A stretch of 64,000 nt of DNA from Saccharomonospora cyanea NA-134 (GTDB lineage: Bacteria; Actinomycetota; Actinomycetes; Mycobacteriales; Pseudonocardiaceae), in the NCBI RefSeq assembly GCF_000244975.1, contig NZ_CM001440.1, positions 3,146,325 to 3,210,324 of the forward strand, given 5' to 3'. Shown one piece after another: positions 36,949 through 44,994 of this stretch (position 1 is the stretch's first letter; each line of letters opens with the position of its first letter). The translations under genes and the position numbers were made by a program. The notes under the pieces were generated by a model. That model did not search any database, had not been told where the DNA came from, and worked only from the letters and a program-made list of their open reading frames with translations.

Positions 36949-37958
36949 GACCCTCGTGCCTCCCGTACACCGAGCAGCACGTCGTCGAGACCGCGCCGCG
37001 GAGTGGGAGTGCCCGGATGTCCGTAGCCGAGCCGCAGCGCCGCCTGCGGGTGGTGCGCCCCACCCAGCAGCGTGCGCAGTTCGGCGCGGGTGCGGGGCAC
37101 TTCGAGGGGTTGCGCGAGGAACGACGCCTGGAGGCCGGAGGCGGTGGCCGTGAGCAGCACCCTCTGGAGAGCCTGGCCGGCCCTGACCGCGTCGCGGCGC
37201 GTGTCACCCGGGGTGGTGAGCACGGCGACGAGCGGCTGCCGCTCGAACTCGCGTGCCGCCTTGTCCGTGTCCCCACCGAACGCCCCACCGAAATCGCGCA
37301 GCGCCAGGGCCGCCTCGTCCTTCCCTCGCGGCCCGCCCGCGGACAACGGCACCCCGTCGCGCCGCTCGCCGTGGTGACTCCACGCGGCCAGTTCGGTGGT
37401 GAACGCCGGGTCGTGGCGCTGCACGTGCTCGGCCCGGCGCAGCAGAGCGGCGAACGTGTCGAAGGAGGCGGGGTCGGTGAGCAGCGCCAGTCCCGCGCCC
37501 TCCTCACTCGCGGCACGCGTCAGCGCGTGCCGTACGGCCGAGGGCACCGGTGACTCCGCGAAGGGGCGGCGGTTGGTGTGCCGCGTCTCGATCACGTCGG
37601 CGAGCCGCACGTCGTCGGCGGACGGCGGCCTGCCGACGCCGGCCCGCAGCGTGGCGAGCAACTCGGGGTGCCGCCGGTCCGGCAGCACCGACACCGCGCA
37701 GGACAGGCCGCCCCGGGCGAGCGCGAGCCGGATGTTGAGCACGGCCGCGCCGCACGCCAGTACCGCCTCCCTGCCGTCGGGGTCGCACACCGCCAGCACA
37801 CGGCTCTCGTCGAGCACGACGTCGATCTCCGCGTCGCGCGTGGCGAACAGCCAGGGCTGGGTGTTGTGCGGCGAGGGCGCCCGAGTGCCCGCCCGCAGCG
37901 CCTCCGCGACGGCCTCGCCGAAGGCACCGGCCACCGTTCCGGTCTCGGTGTCGGTCAT
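36945..37958 (-). CDS. Acg-type nitroreductase family protein
   Basis: A 337-residue protein. RAPSPHNTQPWLFATRD and ACGAAVLNIRLALARGGL are the Acg-family N-terminal marks, ETRHTNRRPFAESPVP the central one, and HPQAALRLGYG the C-terminal nitroreductase-like end. It heads a minus-strand operon with the short nitroreductase and perhaps the DevS-like kinase. The divergent promoter with the USP gene at 38097 contains the two best-spaced DosR-like boxes of the region, 60-103 bp from this start. Confidence 0.88.
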   Translation of the reverse strand: MTDTETGTVAGAFGEAVAEALRAGTRAPSPHNTQPWLFATRDAEIDVVLDESRVLAVCDPDGREAVLACGAAVLNIRLALARGGLSCAVSVLPDRRHPELLATLRAGVGRPPSADDVRLADVIETRHTNRRPFAESPVPSAVRHALTRAASEEGAGLALLTDPASFDTFAALLRRAEHVQRHDPAFTTELAAWSHHGERRDGVPLSAGGPRGKDEAALALRDFGGAFGGDTDKAAREFERQPLVAVLTTPGDTRRDAVRAGQALQRVLLTATASGLQASFLAQPLEVPRTRAELRTLLGGAHHPQAALRLGYGHPGTPTPRRGLDDVLLGVREARGS

Positions 37959-38017
37959 GGCCTTGAGTGTGGTGGTCCGTGACCCGACGTGACAGCGGCG
38001 CTCGTCCTGCTCCGGCA

Positions 38018-38031
38018 GGGTCTTTGGTCCC
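38018..38031. promoter_or_regulatory. DosR-box-like site, 12 of 14 positions
   Basis: GGGTCTTTGGTCCC compared with GGGACTWWAGTCCC agrees at 12 positions with the right 5+4+5 layout. It lies between the divergent nitroreductase (37958) and USP (38097) genes, at 60 and 65 bp from their starts, and so can serve both. Confidence 0.72.
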
Positions 38032-38046
38032 GGAGTCGGATCACTC

Positions 38047-38060
38047 GGGACCTCCGGCCC
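38047..38060. promoter_or_regulatory. Second DosR-box-like site in the same promoter
   Basis: GGGACCTCCGGCCC matches 10 of 14 positions; the left half GGGAC is perfect. It lies 29 bp from the first box, about three helical turns, which suits paired binding of DosR-type dimers, and 36 bp before the USP start. Confidence 0.55.
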
Positions 38061-38096
38061 TTCACCGCCGTTCGCCGTTGCCGCGACCCTGGAGCC

Positions 38097-38546
38097 ATGC
38101 CCGGTGACGCCCCGACCGGCGGCACGATCGTGGTCGGCATCGACGGCTCCCCCGCGTCGAGTCAGGCGCTGCGGTGGGCGTGCTTCCAAGCGGAGATCAC
38201 GGACGGGAGCGTGCTCGCGATCTCGGTCAGGGAGGAGACGGGACTGCTGCCGGGGTCGGAGTTCGCGCTGCGCCAGCGTGGCACGTGGCGCGACCACGAC
38301 GCCGTGCGGGCCGCCCTGCACCGGGACGTCAGCATGGTCACCACCTCGGCGCCCGTGCGCGAGCTGGTCGTCACGGGGGAACCCGCGGACGAGCTGCTGT
38401 CCGCGGCCAGGGAGGCCGACCTGCTGGTGCTGGGCACGCACGGGCACCGGACGCTCAGCACCGTCCCGCTGGGCGGAGTGGCGGCCGAGTGCATCCGGCG
38501 TGCGGTGTGCCCGCTGGTGCTGGTGCCCGCCGCTCCGGCCCGGTAG
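38097..38546 (+). CDS. Universal stress protein, single domain
   Basis: A 149-residue UspA-fold protein. VVGIDGSPASSQALRWACFQ starts the fold, and LGTHGHRTLSTVPLGGVAAEC is the nucleotide site, where the usual GS near the end is GG, which may weaken ATP binding. The REETGLLPGSEF insertion is shared with the USP at 14572. Start ATG 38097 has GGAG upstream. Two DosR-like boxes precede it. The longer frame upstream runs through those boxes and is rejected. Confidence 0.9.
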   Translation: MPGDAPTGGTIVVGIDGSPASSQALRWACFQAEITDGSVLAISVREETGLLPGSEFALRQRGTWRDHDAVRAALHRDVSMVTTSAPVRELVVTGEPADELLSAAREADLLVLGTHGHRTLSTVPLGGVAAECIRRAVCPLVLVPAAPAR

Positions 38547-38580
38547 TCCCGGCCGCGTCCAGCCCGGTGTGAGCCGGGGT

Positions 38581-38620
38581 CAGCGGTGTCGGCCGGTGTC
38601 GGCCGGTGTCAGTCGGGGTC
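38581..38620. repeat. Short 10-bp tandem repeat at the 3' end of the CBS gene
   Basis: Three to four copies of a GGCCGGTGTC-like decamer run from 38581 to 38620 (the last degenerate). The CBS-BON stop codon (38609-38611) lies inside, so the repeats form the end of that gene and its 3' flank. Likely slippage-generated. Confidence 0.6.
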
Positions 38621-39214
38621 ACGGCCGCGGTGGCGGACCGCCGCGTGGACCACGCCGGGGACCGACTCGGCGAGCACCGTCGCGACGTGGCGATCGGTGG
38701 CGTCGTCGTGGTCGTCCTCGATCGTCACCGTGCCACCGGTGACCTGGACGCTCCACCGGTCGGGACCGCCGTAGATCATCAGCCGGCGGCGTACGTCCCT
38801 GGCGATGTCGGCGTCGTCGCGCGACAACGCGCGCACGATGTCCCTGCGGGTCACGATGCCGACCAGCTTCTCCCCCGCGAGTACCGGGACCGCCCGGTGG
38901 TGTCCCTCCAGCAGTGTCCCCACCAGATCGGCCACGTCCGCGCCCTGCTGGGTGCACGTGGGTGCGGGCGTCATCACCTCACCCACCGTCCCCGCGACCG
39001 GCCCCGTGGAGGAACCGGAACGGTAGCGCGCGTCGTGCGGCACCCGGCCGGTCATGACGTCCGCTTCCGTGACGACGCCGACCACCCGGCCCGCGTCGTC
39101 GACCACGGGCAGCGCCGTGAAGCCGTGCTCGGCGAGCAGGCGCGTCGCCCGCTTCACGGAGTCGTCCGGTGAAGCGGTGACCACGGGGCTGGTCATGATG
39201 TCCTTGGCGCGCAT
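38609..39214 (-). CDS. CBS-pair and BON domain protein
   Basis: A 201-residue protein. Two CBS motifs are visible: VKRATRLLAEHGFTALPVVD with VGVVTEADVM, and VADLVGTLLEGHHRAVPVLA with VGIVTRRDIV. A BON-like end follows from about 145: RRRLMIYGGPDRWSVQVTGG and a VTIEDD strand. CBS pairs bind adenosyl nucleotides; BON suggests membrane or protein contact. Mycobacterial hypoxic response protein Hrp1 is a CBS protein of the DosR regulon. Start abuts the USP stop without gap; third gene of a USP-USP-CBS operon. Confidence 0.9.
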   Translation of the reverse strand: MRAKDIMTSPVVTASPDDSVKRATRLLAEHGFTALPVVDDAGRVVGVVTEADVMTGRVPHDARYRSGSSTGPVAGTVGEVMTPAPTCTQQGADVADLVGTLLEGHHRAVPVLAGEKLVGIVTRRDIVRALSRDDADIARDVRRRLMIYGGPDRWSVQVTGGTVTIEDDHDDATDRHVATVLAESVPGVVHAAVRHRGRDPD

Positions 39215-40096
39215 CTACTCCCCCGGTGTCGATCGGACCACGGCGATGGCGCACGGTGCGTGGACCACCAGCGCCCGGCTGGTGGAACCGAGCAACATGC
39301 CCTTGAAGCCGCTGCGGCCCCGGCTGCCCACCACGAGCAGCCGCGCGCCCTCGGCGTACTCCAACAGCGTGCGCACGGGCCGCCCCCTCACCACGACGGT
39401 CTCGACGGCGACGTCCGGGTGACTGTCCCGCAACGGCCCCACCTGCTCGGTGAGGGCGGCACGCTCTCCTGCCTCGATCTCGTGGGGGTCGACCCGGAGT
39501 GGATAGCGGGGTACGGCCTCGTCGAGGAAGATGCCGCGCCAGGTCCGCACCACCGTCAGCGGCGCACGCCGGTCGGCGGCCTCGGCGAACGCGAACCGCA
39601 ACGCCGCCGTGCTGGCCTCGGAGCCGTCCACGCCCGCCACGACCGGCGCCTCCGGCGGCAACGGCTGCTGCGGGACACGTACCACGACCACGGGCGAGTG
39701 ACCGTGAGCCGCGAGCCCCACCGCCACCGACCCGACCAGCATGCCCGTGAACCCGCCGAGGCCCCGGGAGCCGAGCACCGTCATCCGTGCCCGCCTGGAC
39801 TCCTCGACGAGCACGCTCACCGGCTCGCCCTCGGCGAGTGTGGTCTCCACGGTGACGCCGGGGGCGACCTTCCCGGCCGCCTCCCTCGCCTCGTCGAGCC
39901 ACTCCGTGCCCTGGTGCCGCATGCCCTCCCGGAGCTGGGGGAAGGTCGCGGCGGACTCCGGGTACCCGTACATCGGCACGACGTAGGCGTGAACGAACCG
40001 CAGGGTGTCACCGCGGGCGGCGGCTTCCTCGGCGGCCCAGTGGGCGGCGTCGACAGCGGACCTCGACCCGTCCACACCCACGACGATCATGCTCAT
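39215..40096 (-). CDS. Universal stress protein, tandem domain
   Basis: A 293-residue protein of two USP domains. Domain 1: VVGVDGSRSAVDAAHWAAEE and the ATP site LGSRGLGGFTGMLVGSVAVG. Domain 2: VAGVDGSEASTAALRFAFAE and VGSRGRSGFKGMLLGSTSRA. Both glycine signatures are intact, so each half should bind ATP. The architecture is that of mycobacterial Rv1996/Rv2005c-type dormancy USPs. Start overlaps the upstream USP stop by 4 bp. Confidence 0.93.
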   Translation of the reverse strand: MSMIVVGVDGSRSAVDAAHWAAEEAAARGDTLRFVHAYVVPMYGYPESAATFPQLREGMRHQGTEWLDEAREAAGKVAPGVTVETTLAEGEPVSVLVEESRRARMTVLGSRGLGGFTGMLVGSVAVGLAAHGHSPVVVVRVPQQPLPPEAPVVAGVDGSEASTAALRFAFAEAADRRAPLTVVRTWRGIFLDEAVPRYPLRVDPHEIEAGERAALTEQVGPLRDSHPDVAVETVVVRGRPVRTLLEYAEGARLLVVGSRGRSGFKGMLLGSTSRALVVHAPCAIAVVRSTPGE

Positions 40097-41028
40097 CCTG
40101 TCTTCTCCCGACGTCGACTACGGTTTGCCCGGGTCTGCGTTCCGGTCCGGCCCGGTACCACGAGCAACGGGCACGGCGCGGACCGCGCCAGCGCGTGGCT
40201 CGTCGACCCGAGCAACCGGCCGCTCAGTTCCCGGTGACCGGTGCTGCCGACGACGAGGAGCTGCGCTGGCCCGGCGTGGCGTAGCAGGGCGGGCGTCGGC
40301 CCGTCCCGTGCCACCACACGCTCGACCTCGACCTCGGGGTACCACTCCCGCATACCCGCCAGACGTTCCGCGAGCGTGATGGCCTCCGCCGTCTCGCTCT
40401 CACCCCACGGCCCACCACTCCGGTGGTGGAACAGACCGCGCCGGGATCCGCTCGCGGCGTGCACGGCGACCAGCGGCGCACCACGCAGGGCGGCCTCCTC
40501 GTACGCGACGACGACGGCCTCCGCGCTGGTGGGTGACCCGTCGACCCCCACAACGACCGGGCCGTGTCCCCGAGGGCTCTCGGTGTCGTCCCGCCAGCGC
40601 ACCACGGCGACCGGGCACGGTGCGTGACCCATGAGACTCGTGGCCACCGCGCCGAGCCTGCCACCCTGGCCCTGCACCTCGTGCCCACCGATGACCACGC
40701 AGGCCGCGTGGTGGGAACGCTCGGCCAGCGCCGACGCCGCGCTTCCCACGACCAGTTCGGTGTCGATCCGTACCGATCCGCCCTCGCTTTCGGCCACCGC
40801 CCGTGCCCGCTCCAGCCAGGTGCGGCCCTCGGCCTCCAGCTCCACGAAGTGGTCCGGACTCAGACCGATCCCCGTGCCGTACGGCGTGGGCGGGTCCATC
40901 GCGGTCACCAGCAGCAACGGTCTGTGCCGCCGGGCCGCGGTCAGCGCCGCCCACGCCGTGGCCCGCAACGCCGGTTTCGTACCGTCCACTCCCACCACGA
41001 TGCTCGCGGTGGCACCCGCGCTCGTCAT
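40093..41028 (-). CDS. Universal stress protein, tandem domain with degenerate first site
   Basis: A 311-residue two-domain USP. Domain 1 begins VVGVDGTKPALRATAWAALT, but its nucleotide site reads IGGHEVQGQGGRLGAVATSL, a loose match. Domain 2 has VVGVDGSPTSAEAVVVAYEE and an intact VGSTGHRELSGRLLGSTSHA. ATG 41028 has GGAGGGAG upstream; longer upstream frame rejected. First gene of the USP-USP-CBS operon, divergent from the GAPDH-like gene with 212 bp between them. A loose DosR-like match (GGGACAGGAGTCGA, 9 of 14) is at 41085. Confidence 0.9.
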   Translation of the reverse strand: MTSAGATASIVVGVDGTKPALRATAWAALTAARRHRPLLLVTAMDPPTPYGTGIGLSPDHFVELEAEGRTWLERARAVAESEGGSVRIDTELVVGSAASALAERSHHAACVVIGGHEVQGQGGRLGAVATSLMGHAPCPVAVVRWRDDTESPRGHGPVVVGVDGSPTSAEAVVVAYEEAALRGAPLVAVHAASGSRRGLFHHRSGGPWGESETAEAITLAERLAGMREWYPEVEVERVVARDGPTPALLRHAGPAQLLVVGSTGHRELSGRLLGSTSHALARSAPCPLLVVPGRTGTQTRANRSRRREKTG

Positions 41029-41240
41029 CCGGCAGCTCCCTCCGGCCTTCTTCCGCTGACCAGGGTGACGGCCCGGGGCATGGCGGGACAGGAGTCGAAA
41101 GCCCCTGGCCCGGCGGGGAATGGGCCGGGAAGCCACCGCCAGGGCACCGTTGGTCCTCGTCCGGTCGGGGCCGTTCGACTCTGCCCACGGGCCACCGTTC
41201 ACGGCGAGGATCAGGATGTGCCGGGGACAAGGAACTCGAC

Positions 41241-42257
41241 ATGACCCTCGTGCTGGGCATCAACGGGTTCGGTCGCGTCGGAAGGGCGTTGCTCCGCTGC
41301 GTGCTCGCCAGGCCCACCGGCGCGGAGCCGGTCGAGGTGGTGGCCGTGAACGACCCCGCCGACCTGGCCGCCCTGGCGTACCTGCTGGAGTACGACTCGA
41401 CGTACGGACGGTTGGAACATCCCGTGCACGTACGGGGACGCACCCTGTGCGTGGGATCGCACCGTGTTCACGTGACGGCGGGCGAGCGGCCCGGCGACGT
41501 GGACTGGCGGGCTTCCGGGGCCGACGTGGTCGTGGAGACCACCGGCCCCGCCTCCGCACGCCGGGACGCGAGCCTCCACCTCGACGCGGGGGCCCGCAAG
41601 GTGATCGTCGCCGCGTACCACCCCGGTGCCGACGCCACCATCGCGGTCGGTATCAACGACGACGACTACGACCCCGGCCGCCACCACGTCGTGTCGGCCG
41701 CGTCCGGCGCGGCACACTGCGTGGCGCCGATGCTGCTCGTGCTGCACCGGGCGTTCGGCGTCCGGCACGGGGTGCTGACGACCATCCACAGCTACACCAA
41801 CGACCAGTCCCTGCTGGACCAACCCCACAGCGACCTGCGCCGATCACGGTCGGCCGCCGTCAACATCGTGCCGACCTCCACGGGGGCTCCCCGTTCCCTC
41901 GGCGCGCTGCTGCCGGAGTTGGCCGGAGCCACCGAGGCGGTCGCCGTACGGGTTCCGGTGGAGGACGGGTCGCTGGCCGACCTCACCGTCGTGGTCCGCT
42001 CACCCGTCACGCCGGGTCAGGTCAACCGGGCGTTCGCCGACGCCGCGGCCGGACGGCTCCGCTCCCACCTGCACTACACCGAGACGCCGGTGGTGTCGCG
42101 GGACGTGGTGGGGTCGTCCGCGTCGTGCGTGTTCGACGCGGGGCTCACCACCACGTGTGCCGGTCTCGTGAAGGTCTTCGGCTGGTACGACAACGAGTGG
42201 GGTTACGCCAACCGCCTGCTGGACCTGGCCCGGCTCGTCAATCCGGGAGGCTCGTGA
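41241..42257 (+). CDS. GAPDH homologue lacking the catalytic cysteine
   Basis: A 338-residue protein with full GAPDH fold: GINGFGRVGRALLR (NAD site), VNDPADLAALAYLLEYDSTY, ETTGPASARRDA, TTIHSYTNDQSLLD with the catalytic His, and VFGWYDNEWGYANRLLDLA. The active-site SNASCTTNCLAP is SAASGAAHCVAP: Gly156 (codon GGC at 41706-41708) replaces the nucleophilic Cys, while the second Cys (Cys160) remains. Thioester chemistry should be impossible, unless Cys160 substitutes. Coupled (TGATG) to a site-2 protease gene. It is probably a redox sensor, NAD-binding regulator or structural relative rather than a glycolytic enzyme; this is inference. Confidence 0.92.
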   Translation: MTLVLGINGFGRVGRALLRCVLARPTGAEPVEVVAVNDPADLAALAYLLEYDSTYGRLEHPVHVRGRTLCVGSHRVHVTAGERPGDVDWRASGADVVVETTGPASARRDASLHLDAGARKVIVAAYHPGADATIAVGINDDDYDPGRHHVVSAASGAAHCVAPMLLVLHRAFGVRHGVLTTIHSYTNDQSLLDQPHSDLRRSRSAAVNIVPTSTGAPRSLGALLPELAGATEAVAVRVPVEDGSLADLTVVVRSPVTPGQVNRAFADAAAGRLRSHLHYTETPVVSRDVVGSSASCVFDAGLTTTCAGLVKVFGWYDNEWGYANRLLDLARLVNPGGS

Positions 42258-42985
42258 TGGCGTGCCGTTCTCTGGGCAGCGCCGGTGGTGTACGGCTCGA
42301 CGTGCACGCCTCCGCTGCCGTGACCGTCGTGGTGCTGACGTCCGTGCTGGCTCTCGGCCTACTGCCCGTCACCGCGCCCGCCCAACCCGCCGCGCTGTAC
42401 TGGCTGGGAGGGCTGGCCGTGGCGGTCGGGTTCTTCGCCTCCGTGGTGCTGCACGAACTCGCGCACGCGGTGACCGCTCTGCGGTACGGGGTCGCCACCC
42501 GCCGTGTGGTGCTGTGGCTGCTGGGCGGCACGGCCGAGCAGGAGACGTTCCCACCGGGTCCCCGCGCCGACGCCGTGATCGCCGTGGCGGGCCCCGTGGC
42601 CAGCGCCGGTGTGGGGCTCGCGTGCTGGGCCGTCGTGCTCGCCTTCGAGCCACTGCTGTCGGCGACGGCGCTGGCGTCGCTGCTGTGGCTCGGCCTGGCG
42701 AACCTCGCCTTCGCGGTGTTCGCCCTGTTGCCGGGAGCTCCGCTGGACGGCGGGCGCCTCGTGCGGGCCGCGGTGTGGTCGCGCACCCGCGACCGGGACC
42801 GGGCCGACCGGGTGGCACGCCGCTGCGGGCGCGTGCTCGGCGGGGTGCTCATGGCGTGCGGCGCGGCAGCGGTGGTCCTCTTCGGACAGTTCGTCGCGAT
42901 CTGGGGCGCCGTCGCGGGCTGGGTCCTGCTCAGCACCAGGACGGTGGAGGCCACCGCGGCCGGCGCGGACACCGTCACCCCGTAG
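42257..42985 (+). CDS. Site-2 protease family (M50) membrane metalloprotease
   Basis: A 242-residue integral membrane protease. HELAH in SVVLHELAHAVTALRYGV gives the zinc-binding His-Glu-x-x-His, and ALLPGAPLDGGRLVRA supplies the third ligand Asp. About five to six helices; no PDZ or CBS domain. The ATG at 42257 shares a base with the GAPDH-like stop and has GGGAGG upstream. Such short S2Ps cleave membrane-bound anti-sigma or regulator proteins. The substrate is not visible locally. Similar S2P genes accompany mycobacterial dormancy loci (Rv2625c), supporting membership in this regulon. Confidence 0.9.
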   Translation: MACRSLGSAGGVRLDVHASAAVTVVVLTSVLALGLLPVTAPAQPAALYWLGGLAVAVGFFASVVLHELAHAVTALRYGVATRRVVLWLLGGTAEQETFPPGPRADAVIAVAGPVASAGVGLACWAVVLAFEPLLSATALASLLWLGLANLAFAVFALLPGAPLDGGRLVRAAVWSRTRDRDRADRVARRCGRVLGGVLMACGAAAVVLFGQFVAIWGAVAGWVLLSTRTVEATAAGADTVTP

Positions 42986-42997
42986 CCGCCCGGCCGG

Positions 42998-43011
42998 AGG
43001 ACGTACGTCCA
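42998..43011. promoter_or_regulatory. Perfect GGAC-GTAC-GTCC palindrome, DosR-box-like
   Basis: GGACGTACGTCC (42999-43010) is a 12-bp perfect palindrome with the GGAC-N4-GTCC layout of a DosR box core; with flanks it matches 10 of 14 positions. It lies 70 bp before the tandem USP start and 13 bp after the protease stop. Confidence 0.5.
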
Positions 43012-43080
43012 TGGCGGGCCGGGACCGGAAAACCTAGGCTCGAACACGTCAGGTGGCCGGCTGCGTACCAGGGAGGCCGG

Positions 43081-43995
43081 ATGACCAGTCCCCACAGCGA
43101 CAACGCACCGATCGTGGTCGGCGTCGACGACACGGAGGCCGCCATGCGGGCCGTCCGATGGGCGTCCCTGACCGCGAAGAAGCACCGTGTACCGCTGCAC
43201 CTCGTGCACGCCTCCGGGTTCAACGACCCCTACCTCATCGGTTTCACCGTGCCCCCGCCCGAGGCGTTCAAGGAGGAACTCCAGGAGCGAAAACGGCAGG
43301 CGTTGCGCACCGCGGAGGAGATCGCCACGGAGGTGGGCGCTCCGTCGGTGGAGGCGCGTTTCGAGACCGACGCGGCGATCCCCTTCCTGCTGCACGCCTC
43401 CCACACGGCCCGGATGGTGGTGGTCGGTTCGTCCGGGCGGACGGGGCTCGCGGGGCTGATGGTCGGCTCGACCACGTTGGCACTGGTCTCCCACGCCCGT
43501 TCGCCCGTGGTCTCGGTGCGCCAGGACTACCCCGACGCCGTGGCCGACGACGCCCGCCCGATCGTGGTCGGTGTGGACGGCAGCGAACTGAGCGTGCGAG
43601 CGGTCGGCCACGCGTTCGCGGAGGCCTCGTCCCGGGGCGTCGATCTGATCGCCGTGCACACCTGGAGCGACACCACCACGACGCTGCTGGAGGAACGGCG
43701 CATGTTCGAGAACTGGGAGCCCATCCACGACTACGAGGCGCAGGTGCTCGCCGAACGCCTCGCGGGCTGGCAGGAGGAGTACCCGGACGTGCGGGTGGAG
43801 CGGAAGGTCGTGAAGGACCGGCCGCGGCACGAACTGCTGGAACACAGCAGGTCGGCGCAGTTGGTGGTGGTGGGCAGCCGGGGGCGCGGCGGGTTCCGCG
43901 GGATGTTGCTGGGCTCCACCAGCCAGGCGCTCATCCACCACGCGTCCTGCCCGGTCATGGTCGTACGCCCGGAGAAACACCAGGGCCGGAGCTGA
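43081..43995 (+). CDS. Universal stress protein, tandem domain
   Basis: A 304-residue two-domain USP. Domain 1: VVGVDDTEAAMRAVRWASLT and ATP site VGSSGRTGLAGLMVGSTTLA; domain 2: VVGVDGSELSVRAVGHAFAE and VGSRGRGGFRGMLLGSTSQA. Both sites intact. GGGAGG precedes ATG 43081. Its stop directly abuts the stop of the convergent DUF3048 gene, with no space for a terminator. Confidence 0.93.
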   Translation: MTSPHSDNAPIVVGVDDTEAAMRAVRWASLTAKKHRVPLHLVHASGFNDPYLIGFTVPPPEAFKEELQERKRQALRTAEEIATEVGAPSVEARFETDAAIPFLLHASHTARMVVVGSSGRTGLAGLMVGSTTLALVSHARSPVVSVRQDYPDAVADDARPIVVGVDGSELSVRAVGHAFAEASSRGVDLIAVHTWSDTTTTLLEERRMFENWEPIHDYEAQVLAERLAGWQEEYPDVRVERKVVKDRPRHELLEHSRSAQLVVVGSRGRGGFRGMLLGSTSQALIHHASCPVMVVRPEKHQGRS

Positions 43996-44994
43996 TCAGC
44001 TCGGAAGGAGCAGCACCCACACCGGGCCGTCGGTGAGCCGCAGCGGCTGTCCCGACGAGGTGGTGAACCGGGTGCCGTCAACCGCCGACGGCCGTGACCA
44101 CGTGCCGTCGAACAGTCTTCCCTCGCGCAGGATCGTGGCCGGTCCGGTGCCGACGCTGCGGACCACGGGGGACGGCGAACCGCTCGCGTCGCGCACCCCG
44201 GTGCCCTCGACGAGGCTCACCCGCTGCACGACGACGCTGGTGGCACCGACCTCGCCCGCTCCCGTCGAGGTCACCGGTGTTCCGTTCAGCGCCACCAGCC
44301 AGCGACCCGCGTCGGGCGACCACGTGAACCGGTACTCACCACGTTCGAAGGCGACGGTGTGGCCGGCCACCTGCCTGCCGTCGGGCGGCGCCTCCCCGCG
44401 CGGCAGGACCTCGTCGGGACCGGGGCCACTGCCCCGGGGCAGGAGGGGCAGCCGGGCGTAGAGATTGTGCGGGGCGGCCCTGCCGGGTTCCCGGTAGAAC
44501 GCGTCCGGGTTGTCCCGCTGCCGCACCAGCATGGCCGACGACTCCGCGAGCGCGGGCTCGATCTCGGGCGCGGCCCCGGAGAACACGAGTGCCGGTTCGC
44601 CGTACTGGGCGAGCAGTTCGACGTCGGACTCCCGCGCGCTGCGTACTGGGCCGGAGACCTCGGGAAACCGCGACGAGTAGACGGCGGCCAGCCGTGTGAA
44701 CCCGCCCTCCACCGGCTCGACGTAGACGACGTCGGCGTCCTCCAACCCGCTCTGAGGGCGGGCCGCGGGCACGTTGTCGATCTTCACCACAGTGATCGGG
44801 ACGAAAGCGGCGGCGGATTCGGACCTGCCGGGCTCGGTCGCCGGCCGGCGGGCAGTGAACTCACCGGACCCATCGGACTCACCGGCGTCACCGGAATCCC
44901 CGTCGGACACGGACACCCAGACGACGGCACCCAGCACGGCGCAGAGCAGTACGGCGAACGCGGCCAGCGGGCCCTTGCGCGGCACACGGATCAT
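43996..44994 (-). CDS. DUF3048 (YerB-like) membrane-anchored protein
   Basis: A 332-residue protein with one N-terminal hydrophobic segment ([18 protein letters not shown]) acting as signal anchor; no lipobox is clear. The DUF3048 core includes [40 protein letters not shown] and [19 protein letters not shown], then the C-terminal part with [10 protein letters not shown]. Function is unknown; homologues are exported and cell-wall associated. The start overlaps the alcohol dehydrogenase stop by 4 bp (ATGA), so it is co-expressed with that enzyme from the box-bearing promoter. Confidence 0.88.
   Translation of the reverse strand: MIRVPRKGPLAAFAVLLCAVLGAVVWVSVSDGDSGDAGESDGSGEFTARRPATEPGRSESAAAFVPITVVKIDNVPAARPQSGLEDADVVYVEPVEGGFTRLAAVYSSRFPEVSGPVRSARESDVELLAQYGEPALVFSGAAPEIEPALAESSAMLVRQRDNPDAFYREPGRAAPHNLYARLPLLPRGSGPGPDEVLPRGEAPPDGRQVAGHTVAFERGEYRFTWSPDAGRWLVALNGTPVTSTGAGEVGATSVVVQRVSLVEGTGVRDASGSPSPVVRSVGTGPATILREGRLFDGTWSRPSAVDGTRFTTSSGQPLRLTDGPVWVLLLPS

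Noticed and set aside
41085-41098. DosR-like sequence GGGACAGGAGTCGA between USP and GAPDH-like genes
   Set aside because: 9 of 14 matches; left half perfect but right half weak, kept only as a remark.
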